Source: Gammaproteobacteria bacterium UBA6724 (GTDB lineage: Bacteria > Pseudomonadota > Gammaproteobacteria > Pseudomonadales > Azotimanducaceae). From it: a stretch of 25,817 bases of DNA. How positions within the stretch are numbered: the first letter of the stretch is position 1; the number at the start of each line of letters is the position of its first letter. Under the pieces are notes generated by a model. It searched no databases. It saw nothing but the letters and a program-made list of their open reading frames with translations, and was not told where the DNA came from. The translations under genes were made by a program, and so were the position numbers. The stretch lies in the NCBI GenBank assembly GCA_002454165.1, contig DKIG01000051.1, positions 1-25,817 on the forward strand, in the 5' to 3' direction. Of the stretch, positions 14,148 through 21,785 are shown in pieces.

Positions 14148-15869
14148 ATGGCACTAGAAGAGATGGCCGTGGAAGAAGCGACGATGGAAGAAGCAACAGT
14201 GGAAGCACCCCTGGTAGTGGCTGCTGCTGAGGCGGTGACCTGGGATCATCAAACTGACTTTGTCATCCTGGGTTTTGGCGGGGCAGGGGCGGCGGCTGCC
14301 GTGCAAGCCAGGCAAGATGGTCTTGAAGTGATAGCCATGGACCGGGCAGAAGGCGGCGGGGCTACCCAGGCGAGCGGCGGTGTGTTCTACGCCGGTGGTG
14401 GTACGTCCATTCAGCGGGAGACAGGCGAGCAGGACAGTCCTGAAAATATGTTTGCCTATCTCAAACTTGAAACCCAGGGCGTGGTGCGGGACGAGACCTT
14501 GATGCGGTTTTGCCGGGAAAGCGCGAATGACCTTGAATGGTTGATGAGTCATGGCGTGAAATTTTCCGGTCCCGTCTGGAAACAAAAAACCTCATATCCC
14601 CCAGTGAAATATTTTCTATACCATTCCGATAATTCGCTCCTGCCTGCTTATACCGCCGTCGCCCGGCCAGCAGCCAGAGGGCATCGTGGGGTGATGAGGA
14701 AGGGCAAGAGCGCCGTCAATCTGGGCGGCTCCATTTATCTGCCCCTGCGTCGGGCGGCACTGGAAGGCGGGGTGCGACTGGATTATAAGACCGAAGCACG
14801 GCAGATGGTCGTTGACCGGCAGGCTAGGGTCTTGGGTGTGCGTGCCTTGCAGTTGCCGCCCGGTGCTGATTACGAAGAACACACCAAATGTTTGCGCTAT
14901 GCCGAGCGCTTACAGAATCTCTATCCCTTCTTTTTACCGGGGGCGAGGGGGGTATATCGCCTTGCAGGAAAATACCTGGCGCGCGCCGCCAGGATAGAAA
15001 AAACCCGGCGCGTCTGGGTAAATTATCGTGCGCGCCGGGGTGTCTGCCTCAGCACGGGCGGATTTATTTTTAATCGCGCCATGGTCAATGCCTATTGCCC
15101 GAGGTTTGCTGCAGGGTTTCCCTTGGGTACGCTGGGGGACGATGGCAGTGGTATTCGGTTGGGGCAAAGCCTGGGGGCGACTCTGACGCAGATGCACCGA
15201 GGCACGGCATGGCGATTTATTAACCCGCCTTTCGCCTGGTCCCAGGGCCTAATCGTTGATGCCAAGGGGCGTCGCTTTGTGAATGAGTCCTGCTACGGGG
15301 CTACGATTGGCGATGCCATGGTGGAGCAGGCGGGGGGCAAAGCCTGGCTGATTCTTGATTCACAACTGGTGCGGGATGCCTGGCGGCAAAGCATGCCCGG
15401 CAAGGTGCTTCCCTTTCAGTGGCAACTGGCGGCTATCAACATGCTGTTCGGCAAGGTGAAGGCGAAAACTGTGCAGGAAATGTGTGACAAGTTCGGATTT
15501 GATCGGCAGATTTTGCAGGATACATTGACTGAAACTGCCCGAGTTGCCCGAGGTGAGATTGAAGATCCCTTCCGCAAGGCGCACCAGGACCAGCGAGAAC
15601 TGAAGCCTCCCTTCCACATCATTGATGTTTCGCTGGATGCGCGATTGTTACCCTGCATGGTGCTCACCATGGGGGGGCTTGCCGTGAATGAGCAGACTGG
15701 GCAGGTGCTGGGTCCCGGGGACAAGGAAATAGCAGGTCTTTACGCCGCAGGGCGGACGGCCCTAGGTATCCCCTCTCATCTGTACCTAAGCGGTTTGTCC
15801 ATAGCGGATTGCATCTTCTCAGGTCGTCGCGCTGCCCGACATGCGGCTGGTCATCATGCCGACTGCTAG
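14148..15869 (+). CDS. FAD-dependent dehydrogenase (KstD/fumarate reductase flavoprotein family)
   Basis: A 573-residue flavoprotein of the FAD_binding_2 family, which includes 3-ketosteroid dehydrogenases and fumarate reductase flavoprotein subunits. The dinucleotide loop VILGFGGAGAAAA is at about residues 39-51. GGGATQASGGVFYAGGGTS follows, the FAD-contacting loop, then FAYLKLETQGVV. The C-terminal GLYAAGRTALGIPSHLYLSG closes the FAD site. The N-terminus before residue 32 is Glu/Ala-rich and encoded by 15-bp repeats. An earlier in-frame ATG (14115) adds 11 residues. A possible promoter (TTTTCA 14085, TATAGA 14109, 18-bp spacer) would start transcription near 14121, after that ATG, so 14148 is preferred, but neither start has a strong ribosome-binding site. 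It probably introduces a double bond next to a ketone. Confidence 0.85.
   Translation: MALEEMAVEEATMEEATVEAPLVVAAAEAVTWDHQTDFVILGFGGAGAAAAVQARQDGLEVIAMDRAEGGGATQASGGVFYAGGGTSIQRETGEQDSPENMFAYLKLETQGVVRDETLMRFCRESANDLEWLMSHGVKFSGPVWKQKTSYPPVKYFLYHSDNSLLPAYTAVARPAARGHRGVMRKGKSAVNLGGSIYLPLRRAALEGGVRLDYKTEARQMVVDRQARVLGVRALQLPPGADYEEHTKCLRYAERLQNLYPFFLPGARGVYRLAGKYLARAARIEKTRRVWVNYRARRGVCLSTGGFIFNRAMVNAYCPRFAAGFPLGTLGDDGSGIRLGQSLGATLTQMHRGTAWRFINPPFAWSQGLIVDAKGRRFVNESCYGATIGDAMVEQAGGKAWLILDSQLVRDAWRQSMPGKVLPFQWQLAAINMLFGKVKAKTVQEMCDKFGFDRQILQDTLTETARVARGEIEDPFRKAHQDQRELKPPFHIIDVSLDARLLPCMVLTMGGLAVNEQTGQVLGPGDKEIAGLYAAGRTALGIPSHLYLSGLSIADCIFSGRRAARHAAGHHADC
14157..14207 (+). repeat. 15-bp tandem repeat at the 5' end of the flavoprotein gene
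   Basis: Units GAAGARRYRRCVRTG at 14157, 14172 and 14187, with a partial unit at 14202, encode EEMAV, EEATM and EEATV. They are imperfect but in frame. Confidence 0.8.
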
Positions 15870-16014
15870 TACAGCCTCATAAATTGTTGATGAAAGTATG
15901 AACGGAGGCAGGATAATAATAGGCTCTTTGGAACTTGCGCCATCTACTGCCCAGCCATATTTCAGTACCATCATCAGTGACTGTTACGGGCATCATTCAC
16001 CCTTGGGATACCGT

Positions 16015-16803
16015 TTATTTTGGTGCGCCAGGTAGTCCGGGGAAGTAGATCCCGGCGGACATACCGCCATCAATGAGCAGTTCTGTGCCATTGCAGTAGG
16101 CGGCGGCGTCCGATGCTAGATAGGTAACGCCCCTGGCGATCTCCTCGGGCTGAGAGCTTCGTTGTAGCGGGACAAAATGATACATGGCATCAATCTCTTC
16201 CTGGTCCAGATTCATTGGATTGGTCATGGGTGTGTTGACCCCGCCTGGGTGTACGCTGTTCACTCTAATCCCATCCAAGCCTAATTCCAGCGCGGCAGCG
16301 CGAGTCAAGCCACGCACCGCAAACTTGCTGGCAGAATAGGCACCAACAAAGTTGCTGGGCATCACACCGTTGACTGAAGAAATGTTGATGATGGCGCCTT
16401 GTTTGGCTTGCTTCATGGGGGCAATCACCGCTTGCATGCCCAGGAAAGTACCGACAACGTTAACCTCCATCAGGCGTCTGAAGTCGTCCGGATCCGTTTC
16501 CTCCAGGGTGGCAAACACCAGGATACCGGCATTGTTCACTAGTATATCCAATCTACCCTGGGCGCTAACCGTTCGGGCGACCAAATCCTTCCAGCCCGAG
16601 GCATCGGTGATGTTATGTACCGCAGGTGTCACCCGGTCGCCGAATTCTTTCTGCAAGTCGGCAAGTTCATCTTCCAGCAGATCCGCACAGACGACATGCC
16701 GAGCATCGGCTTGAATGAACATTGAGACAATGGCTTTACCGATACCACGCGCGGCACCGGTGACGATGGCGACTCGATTTTGCAACGAATGGGGATGGGA
16801 CAT
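16015..16803 (-). CDS. SDR-family oxidoreductase (3-alpha/20-beta-HSDH or FabG-like)
   Basis: A classical SDR, 262 residues from ATG 16803. The cofactor motif is TGAARGIGKA and the NNAG motif is present (LVNNAGIL). The active site is ISSVNGV with YSASK, and the C-terminal end is LLIDGGMSAG. The start has CGGAG 7 nt upstream and lies 4 nt after the stop of the DUF3604 gene; a longer in-frame start at 16899 lies within that gene and is rejected. It is the third gene of the minus-strand operon beginning with the KstD-like gene. Family members act on hydroxysteroids, sugars or beta-hydroxyacyl groups; the context favours a hydroxyl of the cluster's substrate. Bases 15870-16014, between this gene and the flavoprotein, show nothing I can name. 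Confidence 0.9.
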   Translation of the reverse strand: MSHPHSLQNRVAIVTGAARGIGKAIVSMFIQADARHVVCADLLEDELADLQKEFGDRVTPAVHNITDASGWKDLVARTVSAQGRLDILVNNAGILVFATLEETDPDDFRRLMEVNVVGTFLGMQAVIAPMKQAKQGAIINISSVNGVMPSNFVGAYSASKFAVRGLTRAAALELGLDGIRVNSVHPGGVNTPMTNPMNLDQEEIDAMYHFVPLQRSSQPEEIARGVTYLASDAAAYCNGTELLIDGGMSAGIYFPGLPGAPK

Positions 16804-16807
16804 GATA

Positions 16808-18808
16808 CTACTCCGGGCTGTACCAGATGGGTGATGTCCAAGCCTGTTCCTGGATGGTTCCGGCGATTCTTTCGTCCTTACATATCTCTGGGCGCGCATC
16901 AGGTGCGTAGCTCAGACAATCAACCAGGCTCCATCTCGGGCTAGGATTTTCTACCGCGCGCAAATAGTAGTAACTGGGTTCTGCCAGATCAAAAGTTGGA
17001 TCTTCAAATACCGCGCATAATCTTTGGTGCCCTGCGGCAGTGCCTTCTGGCTCCTCGTCTCCCGCGACATGAAATACCCGATAATGCTGGCGCCCCTCAG
17101 CGTCAATCCAGCCCTTGATAATCTGCAACTTCTGCAAGGGTGTCGCAAAATCGGCAGGGTCGGCTCTGGCAAGTGCCAGGAATTTTGGTGCCTGTTCCTG
17201 AGCTGGGACTGGCAGATCGGCACCGATGGGAACGCCCTGGAGGTATGCCGTCGCTATCATGTTTGGCTGGCTACAGAGATTCTCAGGGTAGGACCAACTG
17301 GCAAAGAGTCTCGGCTGAATGCGGGGACCTGATGTACCGAAGGTTTCGCGTCTTTTCATGGCGTCAAAAATTGCGTCCCGGGAGTTTTCTGTTACCCAGA
17401 CACCCGCCAACCCGCCCGGATTACCTTCCCGGTTGTTGGCGACCACGGTGGTGGCTTCTGAGAGCCGACCATCCCGGTTCCATTCCGTATTTGTGTGCCC
17501 ACGCCAGGTATCTTCACGAGCCGCACCGGCGGTGGACATGTGGGTGTCGGTGCTGGCAATCGCACCCAGTTTGACCGGGTTCATGCCGGTGGCTTGCCAT
17601 TCACTCAAGCCCAGCAACAGGCCGGTACGATAAAAGTCTGCCGCCGCCATGCAGCCGTTGCCTTGCATGCCGCCGATACCAAATTCACCGGCTTGGCAAA
17701 AGCGTGTCGGATTGTCTATGAAGGACAGGATTTTGGTATCGGACAACTGAGGGATTTTCCCTGGCTTGCCGATGCGCCGGATCTGTTCCATCTCACAGAG
17801 TTCGTCTGGCTCGCCCAGAATGTTTGGCAAGCCATTGGCGCACTCGGAGTTGCCCTTGTGCTGGAACACTTCCATGAGTGGTTCTCGCGCCAGCCGCGTC
17901 AGGGTGTAATTTTCCCTGGCTTCATCAGTGTCGGGCAAGCCAATGTAGGGGACGAGCAGTCTGCCGTTGGATAGGTTGGAGTTGTGCGGAATGGTCAGGT
18001 ATTCACAGCCGCTGTCATCAGTACAGACTCTGTCCAGTGCCGCCCATAACTGGTAATCCCTGGGTGCCTCAAAATAATCAATCGGGCGTGAAGGCACGAC
18101 GCCATTCCTGAAAATCACATTACGATGATAGTTGCTTGAGGCAGGTGACCCGGTGTGCTCATAACCGACAAAGGCAGTAAAGGTGCAGGCCTCGGTATCA
18201 TCATTTGCCTGCTCGGCGGCTTCCACAATACGCTCCCAGGGCGTCTCACTTGCCTTGCCGCAGGCATCGTCATTGGCATCGCAGAGGGGGGCAAATGGGC
18301 TGAGAGAGCCGAGAGACAGTCTTGCCCCCGCCATGTAGATTGCATCGCGCCCGCCGCGGCGATAGGTGCCGCAGAAGTCGGTGTTGAATCTGTCGCTGCT
18401 GGCATCTGTGCAAAGTTGCCATTCGCCCAGAAATTCAGCGTGGTCGGTCACCGCCAAAAAATCCAGGGGCCGATCAATCTTGATTGAACCCGTCATCTTG
18501 CCGTCGTCGTCTAATGGCAGGAAGTCAATGGTTTCGCCCTTGGCGTATCGGTAGGCATCCGCTGGCGTGGTTTGAATGCCATAGGCGTAGGCATCAAAGG
18601 AATAGGTGGTATGCACATGAAGATCCCCAAACAAGGCTCTGCGCGTCGGTGTCTGATTGATGCAGACTTTTGCCCGCGACGAGTAGGGCTGAGCGGGATT
18701 CGCGCCAGGCTCTGGCGCATCAGGTCCCTGGTCACATGCCGTGAGGAGCAGGACTGCCAGGAGGGACCACTGAGGTGATTTCATCCCGCTTGACTTAGGT
18801 CTTGTCAT
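16808..18808 (-). CDS. DUF3604 family lipoprotein
   Basis: A 666-residue protein of the uncharacterised DUF3604 family. The N-terminus has a lipoprotein signal peptide (SLLAVLLLTAC, lipid-modified Cys25), so it should be membrane-anchored in the cell envelope. The family start FGDLHVHTTYSFDAY (His64, His66) and FLAVTDHAEFLGE resemble the metal-binding His/Asp motifs of PHP-type phosphoesterases. IPHNSNLSNGR and AIASTDTHMS add further His/Asp residues. Function is unknown; a metal-dependent hydrolase is possible. The start ATG 18808 overlaps the KstD-like stop (ATGA), and a second Met (18784) directly precedes the signal peptide. DUF3604 genes seem to recur beside aromatic or steroid degradation genes, from general recollection. 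Confidence 0.88.
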   Translation of the reverse strand: MTRPKSSGMKSPQWSLLAVLLLTACDQGPDAPEPGANPAQPYSSRAKVCINQTPTRRALFGDLHVHTTYSFDAYAYGIQTTPADAYRYAKGETIDFLPLDDDGKMTGSIKIDRPLDFLAVTDHAEFLGEWQLCTDASSDRFNTDFCGTYRRGGRDAIYMAGARLSLGSLSPFAPLCDANDDACGKASETPWERIVEAAEQANDDTEACTFTAFVGYEHTGSPASSNYHRNVIFRNGVVPSRPIDYFEAPRDYQLWAALDRVCTDDSGCEYLTIPHNSNLSNGRLLVPYIGLPDTDEARENYTLTRLAREPLMEVFQHKGNSECANGLPNILGEPDELCEMEQIRRIGKPGKIPQLSDTKILSFIDNPTRFCQAGEFGIGGMQGNGCMAAADFYRTGLLLGLSEWQATGMNPVKLGAIASTDTHMSTAGAAREDTWRGHTNTEWNRDGRLSEATTVVANNREGNPGGLAGVWVTENSRDAIFDAMKRRETFGTSGPRIQPRLFASWSYPENLCSQPNMIATAYLQGVPIGADLPVPAQEQAPKFLALARADPADFATPLQKLQIIKGWIDAEGRQHYRVFHVAGDEEPEGTAAGHQRLCAVFEDPTFDLAEPSYYYLRAVENPSPRWSLVDCLSYAPDARPEICKDERIAGTIQEQAWTSPIWYSPE

Positions 18809-20595
18809 AGGGTCTGGCGCGGCTCTATAGAAGAGCCCTCAGCGGCGTCTTCAGAAGCGCCCTCAGCGGTGCTTTCAGAAGCGCCCTCAGCGGTGCTCTG
18901 GGCGAGATGATGTGCTGCCAGGTAACCAAAGGTCATCGCCGGACCCAGGGTGGAGCCGGCACCAGGGTAGGTGCGCCCCATCACTGAGGCACTGGTGTTG
19001 CCTATGGCGTAGAGTCCTGGGATAGGCTCTCCCTGGGCATTCAGGGCGCGGGCTTTTTCATCGGTAAGCACACCGCCCTTGGTGCCTATGTCCCCGGGGA
19101 ATATCTTGAAAGCGTAAAAGGGTGCCTGGCTGAGTGTTGCCAAGCAGGGGTTGGGTTGGCTACGAGGGTCTCCATAATAACGGTCGTAGAGATTCACTCC
19201 CCGTTGAAAATCCGGATCTTCACCCTTGGCGGCAAATTCATTAAACCGTTCAAAAGTGGCTTGCAATACATCGGCATCAACATGCATTGCTTGCGCCAGT
19301 TCAGCAATAGTTGCTCCTTTGCGGAGCACCTCCCAGACGCTGGGTTTGATGAATCTGTCCCTACTGGCTGGTCCCGGCAGTAGCGGACCGACCATGTATT
19401 TTGCCCGGTAGTGTGCGTCAAAGACGAACCAGGAGGGCAGGGTAGGACAGTCGCTGGAGTTCAGCCGCATCATTTCACCGCCGGTCATGAAGTAGGAGGC
19501 AGCCTCATTCATGTACCTTTGCCCCTTGCCGTTGACGATTATGCAACCGGGCAAGGAGCGTTCCACAAACATAGGGCGTGCCCGATCTTCGTCGCTAAGG
19601 GAGATGACCGGCGCCCACCAGGCGGCGTCCATAAATGCCAACTGCGCGCCAACCTTGGCGGCAGCCTGAATGGCATCTCCCGTATTGTTTTGCTGGGAAC
19701 CAGACCATCTGGGAGATGATTCGGTAACAAAATTATCCCGGCGCATATTGGCATTGCGCTCAAATCCGCCGGCCCCGAGGATGACGCCGCGTCGCGCCTT
19801 GATAGTACGGGTCTCGCCACTGGCATCAACGATGGCACCTACACAACGACCGTCTTCTACCAGCAATTCTTTAAGTGAGACGCCCAGTTTGAGCGGCACC
19901 TCACGTTTATCAAGGGCGAGCCGCAACTGACCAAGCAAGGCATTACCCGCAGTTAAGCGGCGATCTCTGGATGTTTTGTATCGCTGCGGCAAATCCAAAA
20001 AGTAGCGTCCGCTGACCTTGAGCATGTTCCAGAGCCAGCCTGGACGATGGGTAATTATTGGCCTCGCTTCCAGGATGGTCCAGTTAATCCGTCCAAATGC
20101 CTGACCCGCTACATGCATGGGTTGGAGACTATGGTAGGAGGCGCCGAGCATACCAGCGGTTATGGGCAGGGGTTCGTGTGAGCGGCATTCTTTGGCGCCA
20201 GGCAGGTCCATGTGATAATCGGCATAGTTAACACAGCGAAATTGTACGCCGCTACTGTTTTCTATGAACTCAAGCATTTTCGCCGCGTGTTCAATATAGG
20301 CGCGGAGTTTGCTTGCCGGGACCTCATCGCCTATCAGTGCCTGGAGATAGGTGAGGGCTTCTTCTGGCGAATCCTCAACACCCGCCGCTTGCATGTGGTG
20401 GCTACAGGGTATCCACAGGGTGCCACCAGAAGTCGCCGAAGTACCTCCCCAGAGGTGTCCCTTCTCAATGACCAGGACCCGGGTGCCGAGCTCTGCGGCG
20501 GTGACCGCTGCCGTTAATGCGCCAGCCCCGGAACCGACCACCAGTACATCAGTTTCCCATTCACCCTGATTGTCCCTGGTCATGTCTATTGTCAT
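18805..20595 (-). CDS. 3-ketosteroid delta-1-dehydrogenase-like flavoprotein (KstD-like)
   Basis: A FAD-dependent enzyme of the KstD family, which removes the C1 and C2 hydrogens of 3-ketosteroids. The ADP-binding loop DVLVVGSGAGALTAA is at residues 16-30. The KstD hallmark GGTSATSGGTLWIP comes next. The C-terminal GLYAIGNTSASVMGRTYPGA with LGPAMTFGYLAAHHLA is typical of KstD and related delta-4-(5-alpha)-dehydrogenases, so which bond is oxidised is uncertain. The start is taken at ATG 20595 (596 residues); ATG 20583 and an upstream TTG 20628 are alternatives. The last 25 or so residues are a low-complexity STAEGASE repeat encoded by 24-bp units, beyond the normal family end. It is the first gene of an operon with DUF3604 and an SDR. 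Confidence 0.88.
   Translation of the reverse strand: MTIDMTRDNQGEWETDVLVVGSGAGALTAAVTAAELGTRVLVIEKGHLWGGTSATSGGTLWIPCSHHMQAAGVEDSPEEALTYLQALIGDEVPASKLRAYIEHAAKMLEFIENSSGVQFRCVNYADYHMDLPGAKECRSHEPLPITAGMLGASYHSLQPMHVAGQAFGRINWTILEARPIITHRPGWLWNMLKVSGRYFLDLPQRYKTSRDRRLTAGNALLGQLRLALDKREVPLKLGVSLKELLVEDGRCVGAIVDASGETRTIKARRGVILGAGGFERNANMRRDNFVTESSPRWSGSQQNNTGDAIQAAAKVGAQLAFMDAAWWAPVISLSDEDRARPMFVERSLPGCIIVNGKGQRYMNEAASYFMTGGEMMRLNSSDCPTLPSWFVFDAHYRAKYMVGPLLPGPASRDRFIKPSVWEVLRKGATIAELAQAMHVDADVLQATFERFNEFAAKGEDPDFQRGVNLYDRYYGDPRSQPNPCLATLSQAPFYAFKIFPGDIGTKGGVLTDEKARALNAQGEPIPGLYAIGNTSASVMGRTYPGAGSTLGPAMTFGYLAAHHLAQSTAEGASESTAEGASEDAAEGSSIEPRQTL
18829..18900. repeat. 24-bp tandem repeat, three units, at the 3' end of the KstD-like gene
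   Basis: Units start at 18829, 18853 and 18877 (AGAAGCGCCCTCAGCGGTGC type on the plus strand). They encode AEGASEST-like C-terminal residues. They are in frame and nearly identical. Confidence 0.92.
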
Positions 20596-20652
20596 GTCTG
20601 GTTTTGCCTCGGTATTTCTGTGAAACAATTCTTCGGCTAGACGCTGTCCTGA

Positions 20653-20718
20653 TTTGTGACTACTAGTTTGCGACTACTAGTTTGTGACTACCAGTTTGCG
20701 GTTTCTAGTTTACGACCG
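20653..20718. repeat. 14-bp tandem repeat, four to five units, intergenic
   Basis: Units TTTGYGACTACTAG start at 20653, 20667, 20681 and 20695 (the last two degenerate), with a partial unit at 20709. Each full unit contains ACTAG. It lies between the divergent KstD-like and SDR genes; the whole gene-free stretch is 20596-21003. Confidence 0.92.
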
Positions 20719-20733
20719 TGAATAGACTGCGCC

Positions 20734-20772
20734 ATTGAAAGTACCTATTGAAAGTACCTATTGAAAGTACCT
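20734..20772. repeat. 13-bp tandem repeat, three identical units, intergenic
   Basis: ATTGAAAGTACCT is repeated perfectly at 20734, 20747 and 20760. It lies 15 bp from the 14-bp array and is unrelated to it in sequence. Confidence 0.95.
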
Positions 20773-20864
20773 ATATGCGTAGCAAACATCAAGCGTATGA
20801 TACCAACACATTCTGGACTTTTCAGGCATTAGTTGTGCGAGTGCTTGGCATTAGGTACCCGCCC

Positions 20865-20974
20865 CCGTCATTCCGTGCTTGACACGGAATCCAGTGGGAT
20901 GCCCGGTGGTGACGCGCCTTATACGACGACGGTCACACGAGGATTCAGGATTCCAGCTTCCACAGGAATGACGG
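20865..20974. mobile_element. REP/MITE-like 110-bp palindromic element
   Basis: Perfect 10-bp terminal inverted repeats CCGTCATTCC (20865) and GGAATGACGG (20965-20974) bound it. Inner arms are GGAATCC (20886) and GGATTCC (20948). The left end forms ATTCCGTG-CTTGA-CACGGAAT. The GTCATTCC...GGAATCC design resembles the widespread dispersed repeats of proteobacteria (dRS3/REP type). It has no coding capacity and ends 17 nt before the SDR ribosome-binding site. Confidence 0.8.
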
Positions 20975-20991
20975 CAACAGACTGGCGGCAT

Positions 20992-20997
20992 AGGAGG
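20992..20997 (+). promoter_or_regulatory. Strong ribosome-binding site that selects ATG 21004
   Basis: AGGAGG ends 6 nt before ATG 21004 and 3 nt before ATG 21001, so 21004 is the better start. This also rules out the longer in-frame start at 20833, which runs through the repeat element. Confidence 0.75.
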
Positions 20998-21003
20998 AGC
21001 ATG

Positions 21004-21747
21004 ATGATCAATCTCACCAGCAAGAAAATCCTGGTCACCGGTGCCGCATCCGGTATTGGCTGCGCCGTGGCACAAACTTGTGCAAAGGCCGGCGCTACTG
21101 TCATTGCCACCGACCGCATTGACCCGAGCGAGAGCACCGGATTACCAGCACCGCATCAACATCTTGTGCTGGATGTGACCGATGCGGCTAAGGTGGAGTC
21201 AAAGATTGCCAAACTCGGTCCTCTGGACGGTCTGGTCAACGCAGCAGGCATTACCGGTGCGGGTCCGGTGCACACAGTGGAGCTTGATGTATGGCGGAAG
21301 GTGCTGGAGGTGAACCTGACGGGGGCGATGCTGGTCTCCAAACAGGTCATCACTGCCATGCTTGAATCTGGCCGGGCGGGTGCCATAGTGAACATTGCCA
21401 GTGTGTACGGTATGACTGGGGGACCGGGCAATACGCCTTACAATGTCTCTAAAAGCGGGGTTCTGCATTTGACGCGGTGCATGGCGGCGGACTATGGCGC
21501 GGCAAATATCCGCGTGAATGTGGTCAGTCCCGGGTATATTGAAACCCCCATGACGACCATGCTTGATGCCGAAGAGATGCACGAGTTTCGCGAGCGTTTT
21601 GTGGCAATGCACCTCTTGAAAAGACCAGGAAAACCTGAAGAGGTAGCGGCTGCTATTTGTTTTCTTCTCTCGGATGCTGCGTCCTATATTACTGGCGCGA
21701 ATCTGGCCGTGGATGGCGGCTTTACCGCCGCTCATCTTCCTATATGA
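21004..21747 (+). CDS. SDR-family oxidoreductase (FabG/HSDH-like)
   Basis: A classical SDR, 247 residues. The cofactor site is VTGAASGIG, followed by LVNAAGITG. The catalytic Ser is in NIASVYG and the Tyr-Lys pair in YNVSK. The C-terminal end is LAVDGGFTA. An acidic residue (TDRID) follows the second beta strand, which favours NAD(H) over NADP(H). The REP-like element ends 29 bp before the start and may affect its expression. It converges with the acyl-CoA synthetase gene at 21786. Its substrate is not evident; a hydroxysteroid or a beta-hydroxyacyl-CoA would fit the cluster. Confidence 0.9.
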   Translation: MINLTSKKILVTGAASGIGCAVAQTCAKAGATVIATDRIDPSESTGLPAPHQHLVLDVTDAAKVESKIAKLGPLDGLVNAAGITGAGPVHTVELDVWRKVLEVNLTGAMLVSKQVITAMLESGRAGAIVNIASVYGMTGGPGNTPYNVSKSGVLHLTRCMAADYGAANIRVNVVSPGYIETPMTTMLDAEEMHEFRERFVAMHLLKRPGKPEEVAAAICFLLSDAASYITGANLAVDGGFTAAHLPI

Positions 21748-21785
21748 AGCCGCCTTATAATTGTCTCGGTCAGGCGGACGCAACA

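Noticed and set aside
20833..21003. N-terminal extension of the SDR at 21004
   Set aside because: It runs through the REP-like element and has no SDR similarity, and AGGAGG lies just before ATG 21004.
21750..21777. Bidirectional terminator between convergent SDR and ligase genes (CCGCCT/AGGCGG)
   Set aside because: The stem is only 6 bp with a 16-nt loop and lacks a T-run on either side.
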